From: Thermogemmatispora tikiterensis
GTDB taxonomy: Bacteria > Chloroflexota > Ktedonobacteria > Ktedonobacterales > Ktedonobacteraceae
Reading direction: 5' to 3'
Assembly (NCBI RefSeq): GCF_003268475.1
Contig: NZ_MCIF01000002.1
Location: 5,648,100-5,712,099 of the forward strand
DNA length: 64,000 nt
The notes beneath the pieces were generated by a model. That model saw nothing but the letters and a program-made list of their open reading frames with translations, was not told the DNA's origin and ran no database searches. The translations under genes and the position numbers were made by a program. Numbering within the stretch: the stretch's first letter is position 1; the number at the start of each line of letters is the position of its first letter. Of this stretch, positions 25,754 through 34,107 are shown piece after piece.

Positions 25754-28700
25754 ATGGCATACAGGGGCAACACTGGGGCACACTGGGAACTGCTGGCTGA
25801 GCTGCTTGTGAATGCAGACGAGAGTGAGGGCCAGCGCTTGCTGAGGGAGCAGCTGCCCTTGCTGGACCCGTCGGCCCTGGCTCGCCTGGTCATGTGGCTG
25901 AAGCGAGAGGCCGATCGGCGCTGGCACGATGAGCCGCAGCTTTCTTTGCGCCTGGCTGCTCACTTGCTATTGATCGGCGAATGGACAGGCAGGCGCGACT
26001 ATTGTGGGCTTGGCTTGCTGACCCGGGCCGAGGCTCTGCGGCGCCTGGAGCGCGATGAGGAGGCGTTGCGGGACTTCGATGCGGCTGGGGCCGCGTTTCT
26101 GGCCTGCGATGACCACCTCGGCTGGGCTCGCACGCGCAGCGGACGGATTGCGGTTTGTCTCCAGCTGGGCCGTTTCCAGGAGGCGTTGCAGGACGCTGCG
26201 GCGGCACGCGCGATCTTCCTTCGGCAGGGCAATTGGCTGCGCGTGGGTCAGATGGAGGCCAATGCGGCCATCGTCCACTATGAGCTTGGTCACTACGACC
26301 AGGCCCTCACTCTTTTTGAACGGGCTACCGAGGCTTATCGCCGCCACGGCGAGGGGATTGAACTGCCTCTGGCCCGCGCCTGGGCCAATAAGGCTGTCAC
26401 CCTGGCCGCCCTGGGACGCCTCCGTGAGGCGCTGGCGCTGCACGAGCGGGCGCGGGCCATCTTCGCCTCCTATCGCGGTCAGGAACTAGCGGTCGCACGT
26501 CAGGAGTTGAATATGGCCCAGATCTATGCAGCTCAGGGTCATTTTAGCCGTGCCCTCGCCCTCTTTGAACGCAGTCGGACAACTTTTCAGCGGCACGCTC
26601 TGGCGCTGGCCGCCGCTGAAGTGGCCTGCGAGACCTGTTATTGCCTGCTGCGTTTGAATCGCGCTCGTGAGGCGGCTGAGCTGGCGGAGGAGGCGGCGGC
26701 TTTTTTCCGCACGGTTCCTGGTGGTCGCGGGCGCCACTACCTGGCGCTGGCCTTGATGTGGCAGGCACAGGCAGCCCTGGCGATGAAGGAGCTGCGCCGC
26801 GCCGAAACGCTGTTGGCGGAGGCGCGCACGCTTCTGGAGGCTGGCGGCCTGGAGGTACCGGCGGCCTCGCTGGCGCTGTTGCAGGCAGAACTCTTGTTTG
26901 CCAGTGGACAACTTGAGGAGAGCCTGGCGGCGGTGCGTCTGGCGGCTACAGCTTTCTCCAGGCAGGCAGCCCTCCCCCAGTTAGCGCGCGCCCTCTTGTT
27001 GCAGGCTCAAATTGCTATGAGCCGCGGCGACGAGGCGCTGGCCGATTCGCTCTGTGCTCAGGCACTGAAGATGGCGCAGGAGCAGGGCCTGCTGGAGCTG
27101 GTCTATCGCTGTGAGGATTTACGCGGGCAGCTCGCAGAGGCCCGTGGGGAGTTGGAGGAGGCTGCTCGGGCCTATGCACGGGCGGTCCAGGGGATCGAGG
27201 AGATTCAGGCCCGCCTTGTCTTTGATGCGCGCGCCAGCTTTCTCGAAGATAAGCGAACGCTCTATGAAAGGGCGGTACGCCTGGCCTTGCTCCGTGGAGA
27301 TGGGGCTCAGGCTTTGGGGTATGTTGAGCAGGCCAAGTCGCGGGTGCTCGGCGACTATCTGCGCAATACTGTTGAGATTCGGGTCCATGTCGAGCGGGCG
27401 GGGCAGCCAGAAGTTGAGGCGCTGCTGGAAGAGCTGGCGCGCCTGCGTGAGGAACAAGCCTGGTTCAGCTCGCTCGTCTATGGCACGGAGCAGGCGGTTG
27501 AGCTGAGCGATACGGCCTTCAGGCGCCTGCCTGCGCTTGATCCAGCCTGTGCCCGTCAGGAGATGCGACGGCGCGAGCGACAGATTGAGCGCTTGCTGGA
27601 GCAGCTGGGCCTGCCAGCTATAGACGGCACCTATCCCTCGCGGGCCGCGAAAAAAGTGGAAACAGGCTGGCTGGAGCGCCTGGCGAACCTGCAAGGCTCG
27701 CTGGAGCCGCGGACAGTGGTGCTGGAGTACTATCTGGCTGGAGAGGACCTGTATGTCTTTTCGCTGGCAGCGGGTCACCTGCGCTGGCGCCGTCTGCGGG
27801 GAGCTGTGCCTGAGCTGGAGCGCCTCTATGCCCTCTGGCGCCTGAATCTCGATCTGGCAGGCCAGGCGGCGGCGGCCCCGACTGGGCAGGCGACCCGTGA
27901 GCTGGCGGAGCTACAAGAGAACTGCCTGGGTCTGTTGCAGAGGCTCTATCACCTCCTGCTAGATCCAGTACTGCCCGTCCTCTACTCCTGCGAGCAGCTG
28001 CTGGTGGTCCCCTATGGCCTGCTGCACTATCTACCATTCCACTGCCTCTTCGACGGGGTGCAGTTTCTGGTGGAGCGTCTGGCAGTTGCGTATCTGCCCT
28101 CTCTGGGCCTGCTGGAGGTCTGCCGACGTCGCGGTCGGCGCCGGCGGACAACCCGTCAGGCGCTGCGCCAGGCACTGGTGCTGGGCCTCTCCGATCGCGG
28201 GCGCCTGCCGTGGGCGGTGAGCGAGGCGCGGGCCGTGGCCCGCTTGTTGGGTGCTCCCTGCTATCTTGATGCGGAAGCCACCAGTACGCGCTTGCTAGAG
28301 GAAGGTCCGCTGGCGCCGCTGTTGCATATTGCGGCCCACGGCCTCTTCCGTCTTGATGCTCCCAATTTCTCCTTTATCCAGCTCGCTGATCGCCAACTGA
28401 GCACCATTGAGGTCTTTAATCTCGACCTGGCCTCTTGCTCGCTGGTGACCTTGAGTGCCTGTGAGACGGGGCGGGTGGCTCTGGGTGGGGTGGATGAGGT
28501 CATGGGCCTGGGGCGGGGCTTTCTCTATGCGGGAGCTGCTTCGCTGCTGCCAACGCTGTGGAAGGTAGATGACGCCAGTAGTGCCGGACTGATGACGCTC
28601 TTCTACGAAGGGTTACTGGCCGGTCGCTCCAAGGTCGTGGCCCTGGCCGAGGCTCAGCGCGCCTTTCTGGCCCGGACGCGCTCTTCGGCACATGCTTGCT

Positions 28701-28765
28701 ATGCCCATCCCTATTTCTGGGCGGCCTATCAGCTGATTGGCGACCCGGGTCCTCTACTCCAGTGA
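25754..28765 (+). CDS. TPR-CHAT caspase-like protein
   Basis: A 1003-residue cytoplasmic protein. From about residue 60 to 500 it is built of TPR-like helical repeats (SGRIAVCLQLGRFQEALQDA, NAAIVHYELGHYDQALTLFERA, ANKAVTLAALGRLREALALHERA, and so on). A coiled linker follows, and the C-terminal CHAT domain occupies about 650-1000. The caspase-type dyad is intact: H862 in LLHIAAHG and C903 in LSACETG; GRGFLYAGAASLLPTLWKVDD is also typical. CHAT proteins are cysteine proteases or scaffold relatives. The start is uncertain: TTG 25718 is also open. Placed behind sigma and anti-sigma genes, it could act on the anti-sigma, which is inference. Confidence 0.88.
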   Translation: MAYRGNTGAHWELLAELLVNADESEGQRLLREQLPLLDPSALARLVMWLKREADRRWHDEPQLSLRLAAHLLLIGEWTGRRDYCGLGLLTRAEALRRLERDEEALRDFDAAGAAFLACDDHLGWARTRSGRIAVCLQLGRFQEALQDAAAARAIFLRQGNWLRVGQMEANAAIVHYELGHYDQALTLFERATEAYRRHGEGIELPLARAWANKAVTLAALGRLREALALHERARAIFASYRGQELAVARQELNMAQIYAAQGHFSRALALFERSRTTFQRHALALAAAEVACETCYCLLRLNRAREAAELAEEAAAFFRTVPGGRGRHYLALALMWQAQAALAMKELRRAETLLAEARTLLEAGGLEVPAASLALLQAELLFASGQLEESLAAVRLAATAFSRQAALPQLARALLLQAQIAMSRGDEALADSLCAQALKMAQEQGLLELVYRCEDLRGQLAEARGELEEAARAYARAVQGIEEIQARLVFDARASFLEDKRTLYERAVRLALLRGDGAQALGYVEQAKSRVLGDYLRNTVEIRVHVERAGQPEVEALLEELARLREEQAWFSSLVYGTEQAVELSDTAFRRLPALDPACARQEMRRRERQIERLLEQLGLPAIDGTYPSRAAKKVETGWLERLANLQGSLEPRTVVLEYYLAGEDLYVFSLAAGHLRWRRLRGAVPELERLYALWRLNLDLAGQAAAAPTGQATRELAELQENCLGLLQRLYHLLLDPVLPVLYSCEQLLVVPYGLLHYLPFHCLFDGVQFLVERLAVAYLPSLGLLEVCRRRGRRRRTTRQALRQALVLGLSDRGRLPWAVSEARAVARLLGAPCYLDAEATSTRLLEEGPLAPLLHIAAHGLFRLDAPNFSFIQLADRQLSTIEVFNLDLASCSLVTLSACETGRVALGGVDEVMGLGRGFLYAGAASLLPTLWKVDDASSAGLMTLFYEGLLAGRSKVVALAEAQRAFLARTRSSAHACYAHPYFWAAYQLIGDPGPLLQ

Positions 28766-28916
28766 ACTGGCCAGCGCTGGAAGATTGGCAGTAGGATATA
28801 ATTTGGGCTGGATGGAGCATAAAAAAAGAGGAGCGCGTGGCAGTGAGCGGAGAGAACCGCCGCCGTGGCCCGTGGCTGGCCTCCTCGCCAACGCGCATGC
28901 TGCAAGGAGCGGATCG

Positions 28917-29258
28917 ATGCAAGAAGAGCGCGATGTTTTCCCCACGTCCTTTCTGTTGGATGACCAGCAGCGGCGCCTGATCTTGAGCTGGAGTGACGGG
29001 CATGAGAGCGTCCACTCCTGGGAGAAGCTGCGCCGGGCCTGCCCCTGTGCCTTCTGTGCTGGCGAAGGCGGGTCGCCGGGCATGTTACAGCGCCGGCAGC
29101 AGTTGAATAGAGAAGAGACAACGCTGGTCAATCTGGAGCCGGTGGGACGCTATGGTCTGACTCCTATCTGGGAGGATGGCCATCGAACGGGCATCTTTAC
29201 CTTTGAAAAGCTGCGCCAGCTTTGTGAATGCCCGCAGTGTCGTCCCAGCGGCAGGTAG
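28917..29258 (+). CDS. DUF971-family protein
   Basis: A 113-residue protein matching DUF971 (the small N-terminal domain of gamma-butyrobetaine hydroxylases, also found alone). Visible features are LILSWSDGHESVHSWEKLRRACPCAFCAGE near the start and GRYGLTPIWEDGHRTGIFTFEKLRQLCECPQC near the end. The paired CPCAFC and CECPQC cysteines suggest zinc or iron-sulfur binding. Stand-alone members are often near iron-sulfur assembly genes, but none are here. ATG 28917 has AAGGAG 7 nt upstream. Confidence 0.88.
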   Translation: MQEERDVFPTSFLLDDQQRRLILSWSDGHESVHSWEKLRRACPCAFCAGEGGSPGMLQRRQQLNREETTLVNLEPVGRYGLTPIWEDGHRTGIFTFEKLRQLCECPQCRPSGR

Positions 29259-29403
29259 GACAAGAGCAATCCAGAAGTCCTGTCCCTCTTAACAAAGGCG
29301 GCGCTCTGAGCCATAGTAGTAAATGTAGTGCATCTAGACAATGGCAGACATGCATATCTCGCTGCAGAAGAGTGAGCGCCGTCTTTGTGAAAGGAGGTTC
29401 TCC

Positions 29404-29559
29404 ATGAGCGGAGGAAGCTCACCTGTGCACGAGAGCGCCTCAGCGCGCCGCCATCCAGGGCGCCTGCTCTCAGGCTGGACGGTTCGCCTGCTGGTTGCTT
29501 TTGTGATAAGCTGGCTGCTGCTGCTGGCGTTCTTTGCAAGTGGAGCTGTCTCACACTAG
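29404..29559 (+). CDS. Small single-pass membrane protein
   Basis: A 51-residue protein with a basic N-terminal half (SARRHPGRLL) and one hydrophobic helix (about 27-46, VRLLVAFVISWLLLLAFFAS). AAGGAGG sits 6 nt before the ATG, stronger than most Shine-Dalgarno sites here, so it is probably translated. I do not recognise a family. It lies alone between DUF971 and a convergent oxygenase-like gene. Confidence 0.6.
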   Translation: MSGGSSPVHESASARRHPGRLLSGWTVRLLVAFVISWLLLLAFFASGAVSH

Positions 29560-29902
29560 CATGGAATAGAGGTCTGCCGCGCAGGTGCCTCTTGGTTGGC
29601 CCGGTGGCTGGTGGTCGCCTGCGCTTCTGGCTCCCTCTGTTGATCCCCGCGCCCGGCTGGCAGCCAGCGGGATCTGACCGGCCAGGAAGCTGGCTCCTTC
29701 CCGGCCTGGACAGGTCGCCGCTTGCTGCTTGCGTTGTTGCCTGCCATCAGACCTGGCGACTCGGTGCCAGCCCTCCTACCTCCTATCTCTCCCCATTCAG
29801 GAGCGCCGACCGCCGCATCTCTTCAGCGCCGACTCTGGCTGGTTGGTCAATCCTCCCATCTCCCCTACTCAGGCACGCTTGCGCCCCTGTCCGCCTGGGA
29901 TC
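29560..29902. other. Gene-free stretch between convergent genes
   Basis: CT- and GC-rich, with several short frames of unlikely composition and no coding signal. I see no strong hairpin or repeat. Confidence 0.5.
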
Positions 29903-30820
29903 TCAGGCTGAGGCTGAGGCGCGTGCCTCGCGTATCGAACGGGCGTAGGCTCGCAAGCGGGCCGATGAGAGGCGGCGTTCGATGATGTGTTGCGTCACCG
30001 GCAGGGTGCGCAGCCTGAGCGGCAGATGCGGGAGTGTGCTGCGCAGCCCCTGCATGACCAGGTCAAACGCTTGCTGATGCCGGGGTCCCCAGGGATAGCC
30101 GTAGAGGCTACGCACCCGTTCCGGCAGCAGACCGCAGGTGATCAAGAAATGGAAGTGCAGCACAGGACGAAAGACGGTCGGTAGGGGCGGAAACAGCACA
30201 GTATGGGCCAGACGGCGTGCCTGGGGTGTAGCCGCCAGCTGATCGCTCTGGACCATCTCCTCGACGTAGCGCTGCAGCTCAGCCAGCGTCGCTGGCATAG
30301 ATCTGGGCTGCAGTCCAAGCAAGCGCGCCTGGGCCTTACTCTCCTGATAGTAACGCTCCTGCTCGTCGGCTGTCAGCGGTCCGATCAGGCTGGTATAGAG
30401 TAGCAGCGCCGTGTCTACCAGGGTGGCGTGCACCCAGAGGAGCAGCTCCTGGTCACGGGCGCGGTAGAAAGTGCCACGGCGATAGGCGCCGGCGTCCTGG
30501 GGCAAATGGCCGAAGACACCGGCGTGGAGCCGGTTAATGGTGCGGGCCGCCTCATGGGCTTCGGGTCTATCCCCGAAAGTCAGAATCTGGCCGAGCATGA
30601 ACGTATGTAGGGTACGTGCCGCCGGATCAGTAAGATAGCTGCTGTGGGTATAGACGCCCTCGGCCACCAGCGGGTGGGCGATCTGCAGCAGAACCGCGCG
30701 CGCACCTCCCAGCAGAATGGCGGCCTCGCGTGTAACTTTCCAGGTCACACTCTCGGGGCCGTAGTAGCCGTAAAGGCCAGCCTCTGCTCGTCCTGGCTCC
30801 ACTTGTCTGGCCTCTCTCAT
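29903..30820 (-). CDS. DUF2236 (MpaB/Lcp-like) oxygenase-family protein
   Basis: A 305-residue protein matching the DUF2236 family, which includes the rubber oxygenase Lcp and the mycophenolic-acid oxygenase MpaB. Family features are the early WKVTREAAILLGGARAVLLQIAHPLVAEGV with a histidine, the THSSYLTDPAARTLHTF segment, and FRPVLHFHF in the later part. Known members bind heme b; the substrate here is unknown. The start has AGGAG 8 nt upstream. It lies about 90 nt downstream of an SDR gene on the same strand, so the two may be co-transcribed. Confidence 0.85.
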   Translation of the reverse strand: MREARQVEPGRAEAGLYGYYGPESVTWKVTREAAILLGGARAVLLQIAHPLVAEGVYTHSSYLTDPAARTLHTFMLGQILTFGDRPEAHEAARTINRLHAGVFGHLPQDAGAYRRGTFYRARDQELLLWVHATLVDTALLLYTSLIGPLTADEQERYYQESKAQARLLGLQPRSMPATLAELQRYVEEMVQSDQLAATPQARRLAHTVLFPPLPTVFRPVLHFHFLITCGLLPERVRSLYGYPWGPRHQQAFDLVMQGLRSTLPHLPLRLRTLPVTQHIIERRLSSARLRAYARSIREARASASA

Positions 30821-30909
30821 GTGTGTTCTCCTCGTTTGTTCCTGGCTGGGCCCTGCCTCTGGCTCCCTCCTCTCTCACCCTCGTGATGTTCTAGAGCTAT
30901 GCCTGCCTA

Positions 30910-31770
30910 TTATGCTGGCTCCTGCTCCTGATGGGTCCTCTGGAGCTGCGCCAGGCGCTGCTGAAAGGCGCGTCCCATCAGCTCCTCGGCCTTCTCAGGA
31001 TCTTGCTCCATGACTTGCAGAATCAGAGCCGTGTCGCGATCCGGCGCCAGCGTCAGATCGTGCTGGTCGTGCAGGGCCGCCTGGATCATTTCGTCGGCAA
31101 CCTGCTCGGGTGTGAGCAGGGCCTGAATGTTGAGGAGCTGCGAGTCGGCCTCGGCCTGTTGCACCATGGGGGTGTCTACCCAAGAGGGATAGACTGTTGT
31201 GATGCCGATGCCGCTGCCATAGAGTTCCGCCCGCAGCGCGGCGGCGAAGCCGCGCACGGCCCACTTGCTCGCGCAGTAGCCACTGAGGGCGGGCACTGGC
31301 AGCTTGCCTGCGACCGACGAGAGGAAGATGAAGTGGCCTCGGCCCTGGCGGCGCATGGCAGGTAAAGCTGCCTTGACACAGTGGAAGGTGCCCATGAAGT
31401 TGATGGCCAGCAGCGCCTCCATGTCGCGGGCGGTGAAGCTGTCGATCGGCCCACCGCGTCCGATGCCAGCGCTGGTTACCACCAGGTCGAGATGACCGCC
31501 GTCAAGGGCCACCGCCTGGCGCATCAGCTCCTCGACCTGGGCTTCAACGGTGACGTCGGTGACAACAGTCAGGACCTTGCCCCGCTCCTGCCTCGGGCCG
31601 CTGCTCTCCTGCTGTAAGCGCTGCGCGGCCTCCATCAAGCCGCCCTGGTTAATATCGGCAAGCACGACATGTGCGCCTCGCTCGTGGAGGACGCGGGCCG
31701 TTGCCAGGCCGATGCCGCTGGCTGCCCCTGTGACGACGGCCACGGCGTTCGCAATCGCTGTCACTGTCAT
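30910..31770 (-). CDS. Short-chain dehydrogenase/reductase
   Basis: A 286-residue SDR. The cofactor motif TGAASGIGLA lies at about 13-22, the NAG-equivalent is seen as VTSAGIGRGG, the catalytic serine is in IFLSSVAGK, and YCASKWA gives the YxxxK pair. The family reduces or oxidises small alcohols and ketones; the substrate is not readable. A C-terminal extension rich in charged residues (MEQDPEKAEELMGRAF) resembles the longer classical SDRs. ATG 31770 is preferred over 31809 because it opens directly before the Rossmann fold. A 13-bp hairpin upstream separates it from the preceding gene. Confidence 0.9.
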   Translation of the reverse strand: MTVTAIANAVAVVTGAASGIGLATARVLHERGAHVVLADINQGGLMEAAQRLQQESSGPRQERGKVLTVVTDVTVEAQVEELMRQAVALDGGHLDLVVTSAGIGRGGPIDSFTARDMEALLAINFMGTFHCVKAALPAMRRQGRGHFIFLSSVAGKLPVPALSGYCASKWAVRGFAAALRAELYGSGIGITTVYPSWVDTPMVQQAEADSQLLNIQALLTPEQVADEMIQAALHDQHDLTLAPDRDTALILQVMEQDPEKAEELMGRAFQQRLAQLQRTHQEQEPA

Positions 31771-31824
31771 TGCTCGCAGCTCCTCTCGCTTTCGCTCTGC
31801 TCTCTTCAAGCTGTGCGCTCTCTG

Positions 31825-31859
31825 GCCTTGTTCTGCCTCTCTACGGGGCAGAACAAGGC
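31825..31859 (-). terminator. 13-bp perfect hairpin after the membrane-protein gene
   Basis: Arms GCCTTGTTCTGCC (31825-31837) and its complement (31847-31859) with a 9-nt loop. It lies 77 nt beyond the stop of the minus-strand gene ending at 31936. There is no T-tract. Confidence 0.6.
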
Positions 31860-31935
31860 TCCTGTGCGGATTCTACCGCGTCCGCGAGGGAGCTGCAAGG
31901 TCACGCGGGGGCGGGCCTGCGCTGCGGCCTGCTGC

Positions 31936-32646
31936 TCAGCGCGACTGCGGTGGCAGGACCTCGGGACTTGGGGGGCTTTCTTCGGGGTAAGAGACCAGCG
32001 GCTGGGTGTAGCGCCTGGCAGCGGAGGCCTTTTCCTCTGGGGCGGGCGTGGAGATATCGGACGACATACCCCTGGCGGCCTGCGTCTGCGCCGGGTAACC
32101 CTGATGGTAAGGCGTGTAGGGTGGCTCGTCGACTCCGCTCGTGGGCGCCTCTGGCGCTGTTGCTGGTGGATTGACCAAGGGTGGCGAGACTGGCGTAGGC
32201 GTAGGCCCTTGCACCCCAAACAGGCCCGTGAGACTCGATCCCAGGCTGCTGATGATGATGGAGAAGAGCAAGGCCAGCAGGAGCCAGCTCCAGGAGCCGT
32301 TTACCATCAGCAATGCAATAGCTAACAGCCAGACAAAGCCGTTCAGGCCAGCGATCAACCGTCCCCGGGCCAGAGACTGGAAAAGACAGCTCACAGCTAA
32401 ACCGGCGAAGAAAAGGGGAAAGAGCAGGCCCCAGCGACCGCTAAAGAGCGCATAGGCGACTCCGGCAAAAGTTATGAGCATTACTACTGTGCCCAGACCG
32501 GCCAAAGGACCGGCATAGAGGCGCTGCTGCCAGCGATAGGCGCGCGCCTGCTGACGCATCTGTTGTCGATAGAGCCGGGCTTGCAGGCGAGCCTGCCGGC
32601 GAGCGGCTTTCATCTGCTGACGCCAGTCTGGAGAATTGCCCATCAT
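31936..32646 (-). CDS. Membrane protein with a proline-rich C-terminal tail
   Basis: A 236-residue protein of unknown function. A very basic, glutamine/arginine-rich N-terminus (about 5-45, with RRQARLQARLYRQQMRQQARAY) precedes about four hydrophobic segments (about 48-68, 72-92, 98-115 and 118-138). The C-terminal ~100 residues are proline/threonine/serine-rich and probably disordered. Two adjacent ATG codons (32646 and 32643) follow GAGGAA. A hairpin follows the gene. The N-terminal charge would favour binding to nucleic acid or acidic lipids, but that is inference. Confidence 0.65.
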   Translation of the reverse strand: MMGNSPDWRQQMKAARRQARLQARLYRQQMRQQARAYRWQQRLYAGPLAGLGTVVMLITFAGVAYALFSGRWGLLFPLFFAGLAVSCLFQSLARGRLIAGLNGFVWLLAIALLMVNGSWSWLLLALLFSIIISSLGSSLTGLFGVQGPTPTPVSPPLVNPPATAPEAPTSGVDEPPYTPYHQGYPAQTQAARGMSSDISTPAPEEKASAARRYTQPLVSYPEESPPSPEVLPPQSR

Positions 32647-32791
32647 GACCCTGTTCCTCGCTTCACTAGCTCTCCCTTGCCCCAGGCGAGGGGGACGTAA
32701 AGGGAGAGGATGCCCTCCTCTGTGATAGACGCGGCAACAAACCCCTGCTCCAATGCCCCTATCTTCTTCCGCAAGCTGAGGCTGCCATTCC

Positions 32792-33877
32792 TTAAGAGAG
32801 GCGCCCCACGCGCGTCCGTGGCAGCATTGCCTCGAGAGTGCGCTTGATGGCCAGCAGGGCCATCTCAATGTGAGGGCGCTCGATGCCATAGTGGCTCACG
32901 GCGCGCAACAGGCCATTACCCATGCTGCTCAGGAGCACACCTTCGTCTTTCAGGCGAACCAGAAACTCGGCGCAGCGCTCCTCGGGTAGAACGCGCTCGC
33001 CATCCTGCAGGCGGAAAATTACAATATTGGTCTGGACGCGCTGGGCGTCCAGCTTGACCTGGGGCAAATCAGCCAGACCCTCGGCCAGAAGACGGGCGTG
33101 GGCGTGATCCTCCGCCAGACGCTCCACCATCTGCTCCAGGGCCACAATGCCAGCAGCCGCCAGTATTCCGGCCTGACGCAGTCCCCCGCCAAGAACTTTG
33201 CGCACCCAGCGCGCACGCTCAATAAAGTCGCGACTGCCTACCAGCAGCGAACCGACAGGGGCACTCAGCCCCTTCGAGGGACAAAACATTACCGAGTCAG
33301 CCTCAGCCACAAGCTGACTGACAGGCACACCGAGGGCCACCGCTGCGTTAAAGATCCGTGCTCCATCGACGTGCACTTTCAGCCCGCGAGCATGGGCCAG
33401 ACCACAGAGGGCCGTCATCTGCTCCAGCGAGAGCGCGCGACCACCGCAGCGGTTATGCGTATTCTCCAGGCACAGCAGAGCTGTCGGGGGCGTATGCTCA
33501 TCGCTCTCGTCGGTAATGGCCGCCGCCAGCTGTTCCTGGTCGAAGCCTCCATCTGGCTGGTTCGGCACGACCCAGAGCTGGATACCGCCCAGGCGGGCCG
33601 CTCCCCCGCCCTCGTAGCGATAGATATGGGCCTGATCGCCAACAATGGCCGCCGCGCCGCGTGGCACGTGCGTCAACATGGCCGTGGTATTGCCCATCGT
33701 CCCGCTGGTCACAAAGAGCGCCGCCTCCTTACCAAGGCGCTGCGCCGCCAGCTCCTGCAAGCGGTTCACCGTTGGATCTTCGCCGTAGACATCATCGCCT
33801 ACCTCAGCATGATACATCGCCTCCCGCATGGCCGGCGTCGGCTGAGTCACGGTATCGCTGCGCAGGTCAATTACCAT
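32792..33877 (-). CDS. Low-specificity threonine aldolase
   Basis: A 361-residue PLP enzyme that splits threonine (and allo-threonine) into glycine and acetaldehyde. The N-terminal IDLRSDTVTQPTPAMREAM, the GDDVYGEDPTVNRL loop, the ENTHNRCGG and VHVDGARIFNAAVALG region and the PLP lysine in FCPSKGLSAPVGSLL are characteristic. Length matches the family (~340-360). AAGGAGAG lies 13 nt upstream of the start. It is on the same strand as the membrane protein downstream but 145 nt away, so co-transcription is uncertain. Confidence 0.93.
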   Translation of the reverse strand: MVIDLRSDTVTQPTPAMREAMYHAEVGDDVYGEDPTVNRLQELAAQRLGKEAALFVTSGTMGNTTAMLTHVPRGAAAIVGDQAHIYRYEGGGAARLGGIQLWVVPNQPDGGFDQEQLAAAITDESDEHTPPTALLCLENTHNRCGGRALSLEQMTALCGLAHARGLKVHVDGARIFNAAVALGVPVSQLVAEADSVMFCPSKGLSAPVGSLLVGSRDFIERARWVRKVLGGGLRQAGILAAAGIVALEQMVERLAEDHAHARLLAEGLADLPQVKLDAQRVQTNIVIFRLQDGERVLPEERCAEFLVRLKDEGVLLSSMGNGLLRAVSHYGIERPHIEMALLAIKRTLEAMLPRTRVGRLS

Positions 33878-34007
33878 CGTACTCTGTGCTCTCCTTCTTT
33901 CCTGTTCTCTCTGCTACCAGCAGAGGCTGGGCAGGAGCATGCTCTTTCAGTATACCGCACAGGCCACAATGGTGCAGACAATCGCCCGGCAACCCGGCAA
34001 TACAAGT

Positions 34008-34055
34008 CAGAGGCTCCATGCGGACCGTACTCTGCCGATCGGCATGGAGCCTCTG
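34008..34055 (-). terminator. 14-bp perfect hairpin after the pseudokinase gene
   Basis: Arms CAGAGGCTCCATGC (34008-34021) and its complement (34042-34055) with a 20-nt loop. It lies 53 nt after the minus-strand stop at 34108. There is no T-tract. Confidence 0.6.
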
Positions 34056-34107
34056 GTAAGAACCAGGCGGAATGGCCTGTGCTATCTGCGTTCTGGATAG
34101 GTGTTGC

